A program made the position numbers and the translations under genes. From CAVVFX01 sp963777595 (lineage in GTDB: Bacteria; Acidobacteriota; Terriglobia; Bryobacterales; Bryobacteraceae): DNA of 64,000 bases. This document shows, piece after piece, positions 29,175 to 39,819 of this stretch. A model generated the notes under the pieces. That model searched no databases, was not told where the DNA came from, and saw nothing but the letters and a program-made list of their open reading frames with translations. Location of the stretch: positions 135,097 through 199,096 of the forward strand of contig CAVZRE010000056.1 in the NCBI GenBank assembly GCA_963777595.1, read 5' to 3'. How positions within the stretch are numbered: the stretch's first letter is position 1; each line of letters opens with the position of its first letter.

Positions 29175-29618
29175 TCACCCGCGCCGTTCCGGAGCTTCGC
29201 CCGCGTCGCCAAAGACTTCTTCGCGAATGATGCGTTCTGTCGCTTCGTTAAGGTAATCGTCAAGCGCGTCTTTAATCTCCTGGTATTCCGGCCAAAGGGT
29301 TCTGTCGAGGAAGGACCGGGGAGCGCGCACCATCACGGTGGTGTACCGCTGACGCTTATAGCGATACGGCTCTAACCCATACCGGCGGCACAGTGCTGAA
29401 AACAAGCGGCGCTGCCACCGGTCGGGCAGGGAAAACTGCATTTCCACCGCTCGTTCGGTCTGCTGGAGACCGGCCAGGGCCTTCTTGACCCGCTCGATAG
29501 CCGCCGCGGCCGCATTCCGTTCTCCCGGCGTAGTGGCGCCCTCAAACAGGGCCGAGATCTTGCGTAATTTATCCCGAAGGTCTTGTTCGGTGAGCACAGA
29601 ATTCCCATCGTACTGCAT
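29175..29618 (-). CDS. Conserved protein of unknown function, 147 aa
   Basis: A helical N-terminus (LRDKLRKISALFEGATTPGERNAAAAAIERV) resembles the start of DUF2786 proteins. It is followed by the well-conserved-looking FSLPDRWQRRLFSALCRRYG and TTVMVRAPRSFLDRTLWPEY. No signal peptide or membrane segment. The family name is not certain and I assign no function. It is divergent from the ferredoxin gene, with 44 bases between starts. Confidence 0.7.
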   Translation of the reverse strand: MQYDGNSVLTEQDLRDKLRKISALFEGATTPGERNAAAAAIERVKKALAGLQQTERAVEMQFSLPDRWQRRLFSALCRRYGLEPYRYKRQRYTTVMVRAPRSFLDRTLWPEYQEIKDALDDYLNEATERIIREEVFGDAGEAPERRG

Positions 29619-29662
29619 GCCGCCTGGTCCTCATACATTGTGCATGTGCCACTATAGTCTTA

Positions 29663-30067
29663 GTGCCTAAAGTAACCTTCCTCCCAGCGGGAGAGACGTT
29701 TGAATTCGAATCCGGAAAGCTCCCTTACAAAGGGCATGGACTACCCGAATCGCTGCTCGATGTCGCTATGAATTTCGGCTTCCACCTGGAGCATGCTTGC
29801 GGTGGGAACTGTGCCTGCACGACTTGCCACGTGGTCATCAAACAGGGTGAACAAAACCTCTCCGAAATGGAAGACGATGAGCTCGATCGCGTAGAGCAGG
29901 CCGCGGATTTCCAGGTGAACTCCCGCCTCGGTTGCCAGGCGGTAGTCAAAGGTGACGTAGTCGCCGAAATTCCGGCTTGGAATCGCAACTACATCAGCGA
30001 AGGCGGCGGCTCCATCCTGGGTGACGCTATCCCGGCGCCCAAGACCGCCCGCGGTTCGGGACACTAA
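29663..30067 (+). CDS. [2Fe-2S] ferredoxin, ISC type
   Basis: 134 residues from GTG 29663. The cluster ligands are visible in CGGNCACTTCHVVI and later in SRLGCQAVV, the C-X5-C-X2-C...C pattern of adrenodoxin/ISC ferredoxins. The acidic stretch SEMEDDELDRVEQ is where partners dock in this family. Role: one-electron carrier, often in Fe-S cluster assembly or P450 systems; no such partner is adjacent. The C-terminus is longer than usual, ending in a Gly/Ala-rich tail. A TATAGT lies 4 bases before the GTG, so the start may be leaderless. Confidence 0.9.
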   Translation: MPKVTFLPAGETFEFESGKLPYKGHGLPESLLDVAMNFGFHLEHACGGNCACTTCHVVIKQGEQNLSEMEDDELDRVEQAADFQVNSRLGCQAVVKGDVVAEIPAWNRNYISEGGGSILGDAIPAPKTARGSGH

Positions 30068-30086
30068 AGCAGTTTTTGAGTCAACA

Positions 30087-30130
30087 TCAGTCATCAGTGA
30101 GAGCTGCGTACCCCTACGACTGATAACTGA
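30087..30130. terminator. Inverted repeat downstream of the ferredoxin gene
   Basis: TCAGTCATCAGT (30087-30098) pairs with ACTGATAACTGA (30119-30130) with one mismatch and a 20-base loop. It has no downstream T-run, so factor-independent termination is doubtful; a mobile palindrome is the alternative. Confidence 0.35.
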
Positions 30131-30181
30131 AGGCTATATATACTTGCCCACGCCCCGCCGCTATACTCTTTGCTTAGCGGG

Positions 30182-31075
30182 ATGGTCACTTCAGTCGAGC
30201 AGCCGGAGTCACCCTCACTCGACGGGCGGCTTAAAACGGATGACGGGCAGCTGACGACGGCTCAGAATCTGCTCACCTCGCGAAAGAACCGCAGCCTTCT
30301 GATGATGGCGGTTCTCGCAGGCATGGCGGCAGCAGCGGTCATTGTCCTCTTGCTGGCGCTTCGTCCTGCTGCCGGATCCATACCTGCCCATCCGAATCTG
30401 CCGGTTCCAACCGGAAGGCCCTCTCCTTTCGGGGCCATCCCCTCTGTCTCGCCGCCTGATGTCAAATTGACCCCGTGGCAAATCGCAAAAGCCGGAAAAT
30501 CGGCAGTGTTGAGAGTGACCGGCTATGATGCGAACGATCAGCCGCTGTCGAGCGCCAATGGGTACGTCTACTCGCCGAATGGCATCATCGTCACCACCTA
30601 CAGCGCGATTCGCGGCGCTAGTTCCGTGGAGATCGACAGCGCGACAGGAGAAGAATTAACGGTGATCGCCTTGATGGGCTACAGTCCCGCGCGCGACCTT
30701 GCCGCGCTGGCTGTACTCGAAGGCAACCTCGCGTCACTCGAAAGCGGCGCGAGTGAGACCCTCCAGGAGGGCGAGCCCATCGTCGCTATCGGATCAGACC
30801 GGGTAGTGTCTCAAGGCACCGTCGGCCCGCGCCGCGCGCTAGGAGGAGTCGATCTGATTCAGATCAATGCGCAAGCCGCTACCGGCTCGCCGGTCGTGAA
30901 TCAGCACGGCAAAGTGGTAGGCTTGATCGTCAGCCGCGCACTCGGCGGTGTCTTCGCGATCCCCAGCCATTACATCTCCGACCTGCTCGCCGAACACCGC
31001 ACCATTTCCTTCGCTCAAATGCTGAACGAAACGGGACAGGTCTCCCCCCTTTTTACAGCCCATCCCGATCCGTGA
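30182..31075 (+). CDS. Membrane-anchored HtrA/trypsin-like protein, catalytically degenerate
   Basis: 297 residues from ATG 30182 (TTG 30170 is also open). A cytoplasmic N-terminus is followed by one membrane helix (SLLMMAVLAGMAAAAVIVLLLAL) and a Pro-rich linker, then a domain with the HtrA chymotrypsin-fold pattern. The expected triad is altered: the NNHV position reads TYSAI (no His), the Asp remains in ARDLAALAV, and the GNSGG position reads ATGSP. I infer a non-proteolytic binding protein. No PDZ domain is present. It lies 22 bases upstream of the transglutaminase gene, suggesting a shared transcript. A TATACT (30162-30167) is a likely -10. Confidence 0.65.
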   Translation: MVTSVEQPESPSLDGRLKTDDGQLTTAQNLLTSRKNRSLLMMAVLAGMAAAAVIVLLLALRPAAGSIPAHPNLPVPTGRPSPFGAIPSVSPPDVKLTPWQIAKAGKSAVLRVTGYDANDQPLSSANGYVYSPNGIIVTTYSAIRGASSVEIDSATGEELTVIALMGYSPARDLAALAVLEGNLASLESGASETLQEGEPIVAIGSDRVVSQGTVGPRRALGGVDLIQINAQAATGSPVVNQHGKVVGLIVSRALGGVFAIPSHYISDLLAEHRTISFAQMLNETGQVSPLFTAHPDP

Positions 31076-31097
31076 TTCCCGCGATGGATAATAGGTT

Positions 31098-33152
31098 ATG
31101 GGCGCAGTGGAGCGGTTTTATCAGCTTGCCGTGCTGGGACTGGTCGCATCAGGCTATGCGGGTGTGGCTCTTACCGGCTACCTGGATACTCCAACCCTCG
31201 CCTTCATGGGGCTTGCGCTTCTCGCCCGTGCGTTGCAGATTTTCGGCGTGATCCGGTTGGTACTCCCCGCCCGTCTCGTCGAGATGTGCGCACTCGCCTG
31301 CATAGTCTATTATCCGATCGATTATCTCTATTTATCGCGTGACTTCCTGCTCGCCACCGTTCACATGATCATCTTCCTGGCGGTGCTGAAAATTCTTTCG
31401 GCCCGGACCCAACGGGATCATTTCTACGCGCTGTCAATCGCTTTTCTGGAACTCCTCGCCTCGGCGATCCTCTCCACCGGCATGAGTTTTTTTCTGGTGC
31501 TGGCCGTTTTCCTTTGCTGCCTCATCGCGGCATTGACCAGCGGCGAGATCCGGCGCGCCGCTACCAAGCCGCAGCTGGTGGCGCAGACCCTCCGGATCCG
31601 GATTGCGCCGCGACTGACGATCCTTTCCATCTCCGTCACCGCCGGTATCCTTCTGATCACTGCGGGCATGTTCTTCCTCCTGCCGAGAACCGCCAGCGCC
31701 GCGTTGCGAGGACTGGCGCGACACAACTATCATCTCTCCGGTTTTTCCAACGAAGTGCGGCTCGGCGAGGTCGGCGAACTCCAACTCGATTCCCGCACCA
31801 TCATGCGCATCAAGCCTTACGAAGGGGTGCGGCTGCCACCCGGTCTGAAATGGCGCGGTCTCACCCTCAGCCGTTTCGACGGACGCACCTGGACCGCATC
31901 GTTTCATCCCGACCTGTTGCGCACCAAGCGCGGTGTCGTGCAGGTCGCCAGAGATGAGGAACGCACCCGCAATGGGGCTGTGCTTTATCGCGTGGATCTG
32001 AGCCCCGTGGATTCGGATGTCCTGTTCATTGCGGGCGTCCCGGAATTCCTGAACGTCGGCGTGCCGCAACTTTACCAGACGGAAGGAGGCGCTTACCGGT
32101 TGGGTTTCATCCCGTCCGATGCCGTGCGCTATGAGGTGTCGAGCGCCCTGTCGACAGCCTTTGCGCCCGGCGGCAGGCTGACTCCGCAGGAGCGCGAGCA
32201 GTACCTGCAACTCCCGAGGCTCGACCCCCGCATTCCTGCGCTAGGCCGGAAACTGATGGGGGAAGGCAGCGATTTCGAGCGTTCCCGGTCGCTCGAGCAT
32301 CATCTTCGCCGCGATTACTCTTACACTCTGAAACTGCCGGCCGTCGAATCGAAGGATCCGCTCGCCGACTTTCTCTTCCAACGCAAGCAGGGCCATTGCG
32401 AATATTTCGCTTCTTCCATGGCAGTGATGCTGCGGACTCAGGGCATACCTTCCCGCGTTGTGAACGGTTTTGCCGGCGACACCTACAATCCCGTATCCGA
32501 CCTCTATATGGTGCGCGCCTCCGACGCTCATAGTTGGGTAGAAGCCTATGTGGATGGCCGCGGCTGGAAGACCTTCGATCCCACTCCATCCGCGCCGCTG
32601 CCCTCTTCGCCGACGCTGCTGACCACCATCGGCTACTACCTTGACGCAGCCGACACCTTCTGGCAGGAGTGGGTTCTGAACTACGACCTTGCGCGTCAGT
32701 TTCTTTTGGGCGCCAGCATCGAATTGGGTCTGCGCGACTTAACGTGGCTATGGCATCCCGGGCGGGCGCACCTGCCCCATTTCGACCGCGCGCTTGTGAC
32801 CACCTGGCTGCCGCCTGCAATTCTCCTGGCAGGCGTCATAGGCCTGCTGGCCGCGTTTGGACGGTCATGGCTGGAGCGTATGAGATCGGTCTGGCAGGTG
32901 CGGCGGATCCGGCCCGATCGCGCCAGGCCGGCAGACGCCGCCATCCTTTATGAACACATGCTCCGCATCATGAAGAGGCGCGGATACCAGAAACCGGCCT
33001 GGTTTACGCCATGCGAGTTCGCCGCCACGATCAAGCAAGGCGCTCCGGACGGTGTCGTCGTGGAGTTCACCGAATGCTATAACGCGCTGCGCTATGGAGG
33101 CGATGCCGCAGCCGCCGAGCGCATGAAGCAAATCCTGCAAGACCTTGTGTGA
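31098..33152 (+). CDS. Membrane transglutaminase-like protein (DUF3488/TgpA type)
   Basis: 684 residues. Several N-terminal membrane helices (about 8-205, the DUF3488/TgpA region) precede a periplasmic segment and the transglutaminase-like core. The catalytic triad is visible: Cys434 in QGHCEYFAS, His478 in SDAHSWVEAY, Asp494 in TFDPTPSAP. A further membrane helix (about 570-592) and a C-terminal DUF4129-like segment follow. Family role: protein cross-linking or peptidase-like chemistry at the inner membrane; TgpA is needed for viability in Pseudomonas (family knowledge). The usual MoxR ATPase and DUF58 partners are not seen here. Confidence 0.88.
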   Translation: MGAVERFYQLAVLGLVASGYAGVALTGYLDTPTLAFMGLALLARALQIFGVIRLVLPARLVEMCALACIVYYPIDYLYLSRDFLLATVHMIIFLAVLKILSARTQRDHFYALSIAFLELLASAILSTGMSFFLVLAVFLCCLIAALTSGEIRRAATKPQLVAQTLRIRIAPRLTILSISVTAGILLITAGMFFLLPRTASAALRGLARHNYHLSGFSNEVRLGEVGELQLDSRTIMRIKPYEGVRLPPGLKWRGLTLSRFDGRTWTASFHPDLLRTKRGVVQVARDEERTRNGAVLYRVDLSPVDSDVLFIAGVPEFLNVGVPQLYQTEGGAYRLGFIPSDAVRYEVSSALSTAFAPGGRLTPQEREQYLQLPRLDPRIPALGRKLMGEGSDFERSRSLEHHLRRDYSYTLKLPAVESKDPLADFLFQRKQGHCEYFASSMAVMLRTQGIPSRVVNGFAGDTYNPVSDLYMVRASDAHSWVEAYVDGRGWKTFDPTPSAPLPSSPTLLTTIGYYLDAADTFWQEWVLNYDLARQFLLGASIELGLRDLTWLWHPGRAHLPHFDRALVTTWLPPAILLAGVIGLLAAFGRSWLERMRSVWQVRRIRPDRARPADAAILYEHMLRIMKRRGYQKPAWFTPCEFAATIKQGAPDGVVVEFTECYNALRYGGDAAAAERMKQILQDLV

Positions 33153-33197
33153 CGGACTTTAGTCTGTCAGTCTTACCGAATACAGATTTCAGTCCGT
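33152..33197. repeat. REP-like inverted repeat (family B) after the transglutaminase gene
   Basis: ACGGACT...TCTGT at 33152-33167 pairs with ACAGA...AGTCCGT at 33182-33197. The left arm resembles sequences at 1537-1550 and 36876-36889. It lies between convergent genes and may terminate both. The rest of the gap to 33312 shows nothing further. Confidence 0.5.
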
Positions 33198-33312
33198 GCT
33201 TTTCGCCGTCCCGCAAACCATGCTCGTTCGCGGTCTGCCGGGAACCAGGCGAGCGCGCGCCGGCCGACGCTCCGGTCGATAACATCTCTTTCGGAGGCGT
33301 GGCCGCGTTCGC

Positions 33313-35185
33313 TCAAATCCGGTGGAAGGCCTTGAGGATGTCTCGCGTAGGATAATGCAGCGCGATGGGCCGGCCATGCGGACAGGACATCGGATATTCC
33401 GTCGCTGCGAGGGAAGTGATCAGCCAGTTCATCTTATTCTGATCGAGCCGCGTGTTGATTTTGATTGCGGCACGGCAGGCCAGTGAAGCGGCAATTCCCC
33501 GCCGCAGATCGTCGATCGAAACCTTGCGCAACTCCTGCTCGGCGATCTCCAGAATTTCGTAGATCACGCGCTCTAGGTCCCCGACGCCGATCGCAGCCGG
33601 TGCGGCTTTCACTGCGATCGTTCGCTGGCCAAACGGCTCGGTCTCGAACCCGGTGGCGTTCAGCTCGTCGGCGATCCGCGCGTATTCGATCTGTTGCGCC
33701 TGGGTCAATTGCAGAATCATGGGCATCAGCAGTCGCTGCTGTTCGACGCGGCCGGCCGCGCGCTGCTTTAACACTTTCTCGAACAGGATGCGCTCGTGCG
33801 CGACGTGCTGATCGATGATCCAGAGACCGTCGCGGCCTGCTGCAATGATAAAGCTGTCGTGAATCTGGCCGAGCGGACGAAGATCGCTGAGATCGGTGAG
33901 CGAGGACGACGACGGCGACGCTGTGGCTCCATCGGGAAAAGCACCATGCGTATCCGGCACGCGCAGCCGTAAACCCGTTGCAGACGAGGACGTGCCAACC
34001 GGTTCCGGCGGCAGCACATCGCTGAAATCGAATCGCGGCGCAGGGCCGGCCTCCGGACGCAGCGTGAACGTCGGCGCGGCTCCGTCCTCCTGCATCATTT
34101 GAGAAAACTCCGAATACGGCAGCGTGGCGGCCGGCTGCGGACTCGGCGGAAAACTTGGCGCAGGCCGCGTCTCCATCAACCGTCTCGCGGATCGCGTCAC
34201 GCACGAAATCATGCACGATCGAACCATGGCGGAATCGCACCTCGGTCTTCGACGGATGGACATTCACGTCCACTTCCGCCGGATCGCAATGCAGGAACAA
34301 CAGCGCGAACGGATAACAGGCCGGCGGGATCAGGTTGTGATACGCCGAGCCGATCGCGTGCATCAGCAGCCGGTCGCGAATCAGCCGGCCATTGACGAAA
34401 ATATAGATCGAGTTGCGATTGTTCTTCTGCACCTGCGGGCGCGAAACAAAGCCGTTCAGCGTATAAACGCGCACTGGCTCGTCCGCTTCCGCCACCTCGC
34501 GAGACCGCTCTCCTAGATCGATGAGATCGTCCAGCGCCTGGCTGCCGAACACCTGAAACACGCGCTCGCGCAACGTCTCCACGGGCGTGACATGCAGCAA
34601 CGTCGCCGCGCCGTTCAGCAGTTCGAACGTCTTGTCCGGATGCGCCAGGCTGTAATGCGTGACCAGCGACGCGATGTGGGCCAGTTCGGTCTGTTCCGAC
34701 CGCAGAAATTTCTTGCGCGCCGGAACGTTGAAGAACAGATCGCGCACGGTGATCACCGTGCCCGGAGTCGCGGCGATCTCGTCGCAGCGCAGAATCTTGC
34801 CGCCCGCGACTTCCACGCGCGTCCCGGTGGTCTCGTCCGCCGAACGCGTCTCGAGCAGCAGCCGCGAGACCGACCCGATCGACGGCAGCGCCTCGCCGCG
34901 AAAGCCGAGCGTCGCGATCTCGTCGAGATCCTTGACGTCGTGCAGCTTGCTGGTGGCGTGGCGTTCGAAGGCCAGCAGCGCATCGTCGCGCAGCATGCCG
35001 CAGCCGTTGTCGCGAATGCGGATGAGGCGCCGGCCCGCGTTCTCCACCTCGATGCGAAAGTCGTTGCCGCCCGCGTCGAGCGAGTTTTCCAGCAGTTCTT
35101 TCACAGCCGACGCCGGACGCTCGACCACTTCGCCCGCGGCGATTTTATTGGCGACAACGTCAGGAAGAATGCGAATACGGCCCAT
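33313..35185 (-). CDS. mutL: DNA mismatch repair protein MutL (one frameshift)
   Basis: The N-terminal GHKL ATPase half is intact from ATG 35185: ELLENSLDAGG, RDNGCGM, TLGFRGEALPSI, then the transducer domain with NGRLI and DVNVHPSKTEVRF. One extra T (minus strand, near 34178-34179) shifts the frame at ETV-METRPAP; the rest continues through a Pro-rich linker to the C-terminal dimerisation domain. The latter carries DQHVAHERILFE, matching the MutL endonuclease motif DQHA(X)2E(X)4E with Val for Ala, and ends CPHGRPIALHY. Full length is about 623 aa, normal for MutL. It follows the efflux TolC gene by 13 bases, so the efflux operon may drive it. Confidence 0.9.
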
Positions 35186-35198
35186 GAGCAGCGACTTC

Positions 35199-36961
35199 CT
35201 ACTGTATCGTGATTCCGCGTTCTTCCAGCAACTCGCCGGTCTTGCGCAAGAGGTTCAGCAGATTCCGCCGGTAGGTGATTTCGTTCTGCACCATCGCCGA
35301 ATCCGCATTCACCAGCGCGTTCTGAGCTTGCAAGACGAAGAAGATGGTGGCGGTTCCTAATTCGTACTTCTTCTCTTCGGCGTCCAGATACTTTTGCGAG
35401 AAATCTTTGGCGACTTTGGCCAGCCGGACGCTATTCTTCGCCGCTTCGGTCTGGCTGATGGCATTCAGCACATCCAGCCGGACTTGCTGTTCGGTGCGCC
35501 GCGCAGTCAACGCGTCCGATTTCTTACTTACGATCGGTGTCGGCATAATTAGCTGACGCAGACCGGTTGCGGATCGGCAGGTTGAGCGTCAAGCCGAACG
35601 TGTAAATCGGATAGCCGAATCCGAAAACTTGCGAGAGCGCATCGCCGAAACCGCCCGGGAGGGAAGCAATGCTGCCGTAGGGCGTCGTGTAGTTGTAAAT
35701 CCCTCCCAGTCCTTGCAGGGTATAGTTGCCGGTAAGTTCCAGATCGGGTCGCAGTTGATTGGCAGCCTGCTCGATCTGAAGGTCATCCACGTCGAGGGCC
35801 ACCCGGTAAGCCTCCAGATCCGGCCTCAGCCGCAGCGCTTTCTCGATCGCAATGTCCCGGTTAATCGCCGCCTGGGTTTCCGGCGGCTCGACCGACTCGG
35901 TCAGATGAATCGGCAAGATTCCGAACTTCCGGATCGAGGTCGGCGGCGATCTTTTGGCGCAGCGCGTACTCCACCTGCTGCAGCGAAAATCGAGCCTGCG
36001 AAACCGCGATCTCGGCGGTTGCCTGCTGTTGCTGGGGATTGTAAATATCGAGCGGCGACATTGCGCCCAAATCGAGTTCCTGTTGCGCGCGCTTCAGCGC
36101 CTCCTGCGCCAGTTTTAGCGCCTCTTCCTGCACTCGTAGATTGGCGTGGGCCAGTTCGACATCCCAATACGCATTCTCCGCGTCCTGTATATTCTGCAGA
36201 ATTCTATCGCGCAGCTGATAGTGGGTCTGGCGGAGATTGCCGCGCGCAATGATGATCGGCAGGCGATTCACATAACTGCCGCGATTGCGCAGCAACGGCT
36301 GCGAAAAGCTTACCGAAAGAGCTGCGTTCAACGAAGGATTGAACGTCACGGAACCGCTGCTGGTATTGAGTTTCGTCGCCGTGAAAGAAGCGCTGTATAA
36401 CGTTCCTTCGGGGAGCAGTTGGCTCCAGGTAAAATTGGCCGGCTGCCGCAGCGTATCGAGCGCGATGGTGGAGAGTGCGGTCGAACCCGGACCGGCCCCG
36501 CTGACCTGTCCGACGTCGAGCAAACTGCTGACCGGCGACTTGGATCGCGAAGAACTCCACGAAGCCGAGGCTTTGGGATCGAACACCGAGAACGACCGTA
36601 GAATGGCGTCCTCCGCAGTAACCAGGGTAAGCCGCTCGATCGCAATATCGAGGTTGTTTGACATGACCAGCGACAGATAATCCCGCAGGGACAACTCCAG
36701 CATCTTGCCGTCTCTGCCTTGCACCACGAAATCCTGCAGGCGAACCGGCGGCGCCAGTTCGACGTAAGTCGCGGGCCGGGCGAAACTCTCGCGGAAATAG
36801 CTCGGCTTGGGAAACGAATTCACCTGCGCCAAAGCGGTCGCCCCGCCAAACGTGAGAAAGAAGGCAGCCGCAACCCAGACTTCAGTCTGTGATATTCGCC
36901 GCGCCGCGCGCCGGCGAGCCGCCGTTGCTATTCCGAAATCGATTCTGTGCGAAGAAACCAT
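35199..36961 (-). CDS. TolC-family outer membrane efflux protein (two frameshifts)
   Basis: Three frames join into one protein of about 586 residues: the N-terminal 366 residues from ATG 36961, a middle part (LPIHLTESVEPPETQ to SASANYADT) and a C-terminal part (SKKSDALTARRTEQQ to GITIQ). Removing one base near 35915 and one near 35534 restores continuity. OEP motifs include NAYWDVELAHANLRV and VFGFGYPIYTFGLTLNLPIRNR. It resembles the TolC genes at 1-3386 in layout. A hydrophobic export segment lies at about 27-45. A palindrome (36876-36889) falls in the leader region. It is 12 bases after the permease gene in the efflux operon. Confidence 0.85.
36876..36889. repeat. Short palindrome CAGACT-TC-AGTCTG (family B) in a TolC leader
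   Basis: Perfect 6-bp stem with a 2-base loop, within the codons just before the TolC export segment. Like the copy at 1537-1550 it sits in the 5' coding end of a TolC gene. Confidence 0.45.
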
Positions 36962-36973
36962 GGGGGTCGATAT

Positions 36974-38228
36974 CTACTCGTAGCGGATCGCCTCAATGGG
37001 ATCCAGTTTTGCCGCCTGCACGGCGGGATAGCTGCCAAACAGCAGCCCAATGAAAACCGAAACGCCGAACGCAATCGCAATCGACGAGGCCGTGACCACG
37101 GTCGACCATCCAGCGGCCGTGGCGATAATCCGCGACAACGTGAATCCGCACGCGATGCCGATCAAGCCGCCGGCAATCGAGATGAGCACGGCTTCAGTCA
37201 AAAACTGACGAACAATGTCGGACTGGCGTGCCCCGATCGCGCGCCGGATGCCGATCTCGCGCGTCCGCTCGAGCACCGTCGCGAGCATGATGTTCATGAT
37301 CCCGATGCCGCCCACCAGCAGCGAAATGCCCGCTATACAGATCATCACCACGCTAAAAATGAATTGCGTTCTCCGCCGTTCTTCGAGCAGACCCGCCGGC
37401 ACGATGACGGTGAAGTCTCCCGCATCCTTGTGCGTCGCATTCAAGAATTGCGCGGACAACATTGGAGGTCTCTACTGAATCCGTGTTGGGCGAAACCTTG
37501 ATATAGATTCCGTCGATCTCGTCTTTGAGATAACTGTTGCTATCCTCAAAACGGCGCATCACGGTATTCAGCGGAGCGATGATCGTGTTGTTCCGGTTCA
37601 GCGCCTGCACGTTTTCCGAATCGGCATCCGCGCCGGCCTGCGGCGTCAGCACGCCAATCACCTGCAGCCAGACTTCATTCACCTTCACGTATTTCCCTAT
37701 CGCGTCGTCGTAACCGAGAAGATTCACTTTCGCAGTCTCACCCAGCACGCAAACCGGAGCGGAGCGAAGGTTGTCTTCATCGTTGAAGAAACGCCCCGCG
37801 ACCAGTTTTAGACTGTTGATGTCGACGAAGTTAGGCAGCACGCCGATCAGAGTCGGCAGCTCCAGAGCCGTTTTCGGGAGGACACGCGTAGGCTTAAACC
37901 TTTTGCGCGGCGTGATCGCTTCGATGCCTGCCGTATTTTCCGTGATCGCCCGATAGTCGCGGAACGTCAGCCCCGGCGATTTCGCGCGAACCTGTTGCAG
38001 AGTATTCCGGTCCATGGCTTCGTGCGCTTCGATGATGATGTTGTTGACGCCCAGTTGGTCGATGAAGGACATCATCTCTTTCTGCGCGCCCGCGGTGATC
38101 GACAGCATCGCCACCACCGCGCCCACGCCGAAGATCATGCCGAGCATGGTGAGCAGGCTGCGGAGCTTGTGCGCGAACAGGCTCGCCAGGCCCATCTGCA
38201 CTTCAGGAAGAATGCCGGAGAAATCCAT
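36974..38228 (-). CDS. MacB-like ABC transporter permease (one frameshift)
   Basis: About 417 residues after removing one extra T near 37443-37444. The N-terminal part from ATG 38228 has the first membrane helix (HKLRSLLTMLGMIFGVGAVVAML) and the MacB periplasmic domain. The C-terminal part has three FtsX helices with IGIMNIMLATVLERTREIGIRRAIGARQSDI and ends AAKLDPIEAIRYE, the family signature. Unlike MacB it has no fused ATPase, and no separate ATPase gene is visible in the operon. It abuts the adaptor gene upstream and the TolC gene downstream. Role: mechanotransmission-type export of a periplasmic substrate through TolC. Confidence 0.88.
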
Positions 38229-39798
38229 CTATTTCGAACCTCCGGCGGCGGGGCATGCTGACGGCGCCGCTCTTCTTCGAATTCGATCCGGATTCGTTCT
38301 TCGCAAACGGATCGCCTAAGGAAACGATTTCGCCGGCTTTCAAATTATCGGCGATCACCGTGACCGATTCACTGCGGCGGGCAATCTTCACAAAGCGCGG
38401 TTCGAACCGTCCGTTCTCCTGGACATAAACAAACTGGCGGCCATCCTTTTCGAGGACCGCCTGGTTGGGAACCGAAATCGCATTGGGAATCTTTTCGACG
38501 AAAATCTCGACATCCGCCAGCAAACCCGGGCGCAGCAGCACGCTCAATTGCGAATCTTCCTCCGGAGGCGGTGGAAGTTTGGCTCGCGCGCGCTCGTCGT
38601 CACTCCCGAAAACATTGCTGGCATTCACATAGGCTGAGAGATCGTCGTCTTTCGCGCGGGACTTTTTAGCCGCACCGCCCGCGGAGGGTGGCGCAGGCAA
38701 AGTAAATTCGGGTGTCGTGATCGGCGGATGCCCGGCATTGCGAGCGGCTGTTTCGAGAGTCATTCGGATCTGTTCGGGACTGGCTCCCAGGCCCGTCATC
38801 AATTGCTTCATGTCGATGGCGAACACTACGTCGAATTTCTTAGCCGGATCGCCGCTGAAGACGGCGGAACTGGCCATGCCGCTCATGGTCTTGATCGTGC
38901 CGCGGAATCTCTTTTCCGGAACGGAGTCCAGCGTAATACTGACCTCCTGGCTTTCATGCAAATTGGCGCGATCCAGTTCGCCCACTCGCGCCAGGATTTC
39001 GAGTTCAGAAAGATCTAAAATGTCTGCGACCGGAATGCCGGGACGAAGCGTATCGCCTTCGTGGATATCGGGAAGCTGCATGCCGGGGAAATAGAAATCG
39101 GTCGCGCGATTCTGCCGCACCGCGACAAGCCCCGCCATGGGGGCGAGCATTTTCGATTGGGCGATTCTCTGCTTCTCCCGCACCACATCGATCAGGCTCC
39201 GCCGCCGCTGCTCGCGCATGGAGTCGATTTGCGCCTCGGCCTGTTCCTGCCTCGATTTGATATCACTCTGCAGTTGCACCAGCCGCCGTTTGGCCTCGTC
39301 GAGCGCGAGCAGGTTTTTCTTGCGGTCGATTTCCGATAACAAAGGATTTGTCTTGACGTCCAGTTCGGCCCGGCGAACGGCGTAGCGCGCTTTCAAGAAA
39401 TCCACCTGATCCTGGTTGTTGCGGATAGCAAGATCCGCCTCGGCCTGTTTGATGGTCTCTTCAGTCTGCTGCACTTCGAGTTCGGTTTCGTCAAGCTGGG
39501 CGCGGCGTTCTGAATCATCAAACTCGACCACCAGATCTTTTTCGTGCGCAAAACTTCCCATGGGAGCGATCCGCGTGACCTGGACCGTGGAAAAAAGATT
39601 GGGAGCTACCAACGTAATGGACCGTGCGGCGCGCAATTCACCGCGCGTATAGGCCTTGATCACCACGTCGCCAAACTTAGCCTTGGCCGTCGGCAGCAGT
39701 TGAGCATGTTTGGGCAGCGAGTTATAGAGCGCGTAGCCGCCGTAAGCCAGTCCCAAAAGAATGGCCAGCCCAAGCAGGCGGATGACGAGTTTCTTCAT
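38229..39798 (-). CDS. HlyD/MacA-type periplasmic adaptor (adaptor 3; C-terminal frameshift)
   Basis: About 522 residues. N-terminal anchor (LVIRLLGLAILLGLAYGGYALY), lipoyl half-motifs, a long coiled-coil hairpin (about 100-205), beta-barrel and membrane-proximal domain. As read, the frame runs on past the permease start to 38203. Removing one extra G from the G4 run at 38250-38253 gives the ending MPAAGGSK and a TAG at 38229-38231, directly abutting the permease ATG, which is clearly the native arrangement. Role: links the permease to TolC. It is separated from adaptor 2 by a 211-base palindromic spacer. Confidence 0.87.
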
Positions 39799-39819
39799 CG
39801 GCAGTGGCCTCCTTTGAGA

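Noticed and set aside
34592..35212. 206-residue plus-strand frame opposite mutL
   Set aside because: Shadow frame of the conserved MutL ATPase domain, Arg/Gln-rich and without motifs.
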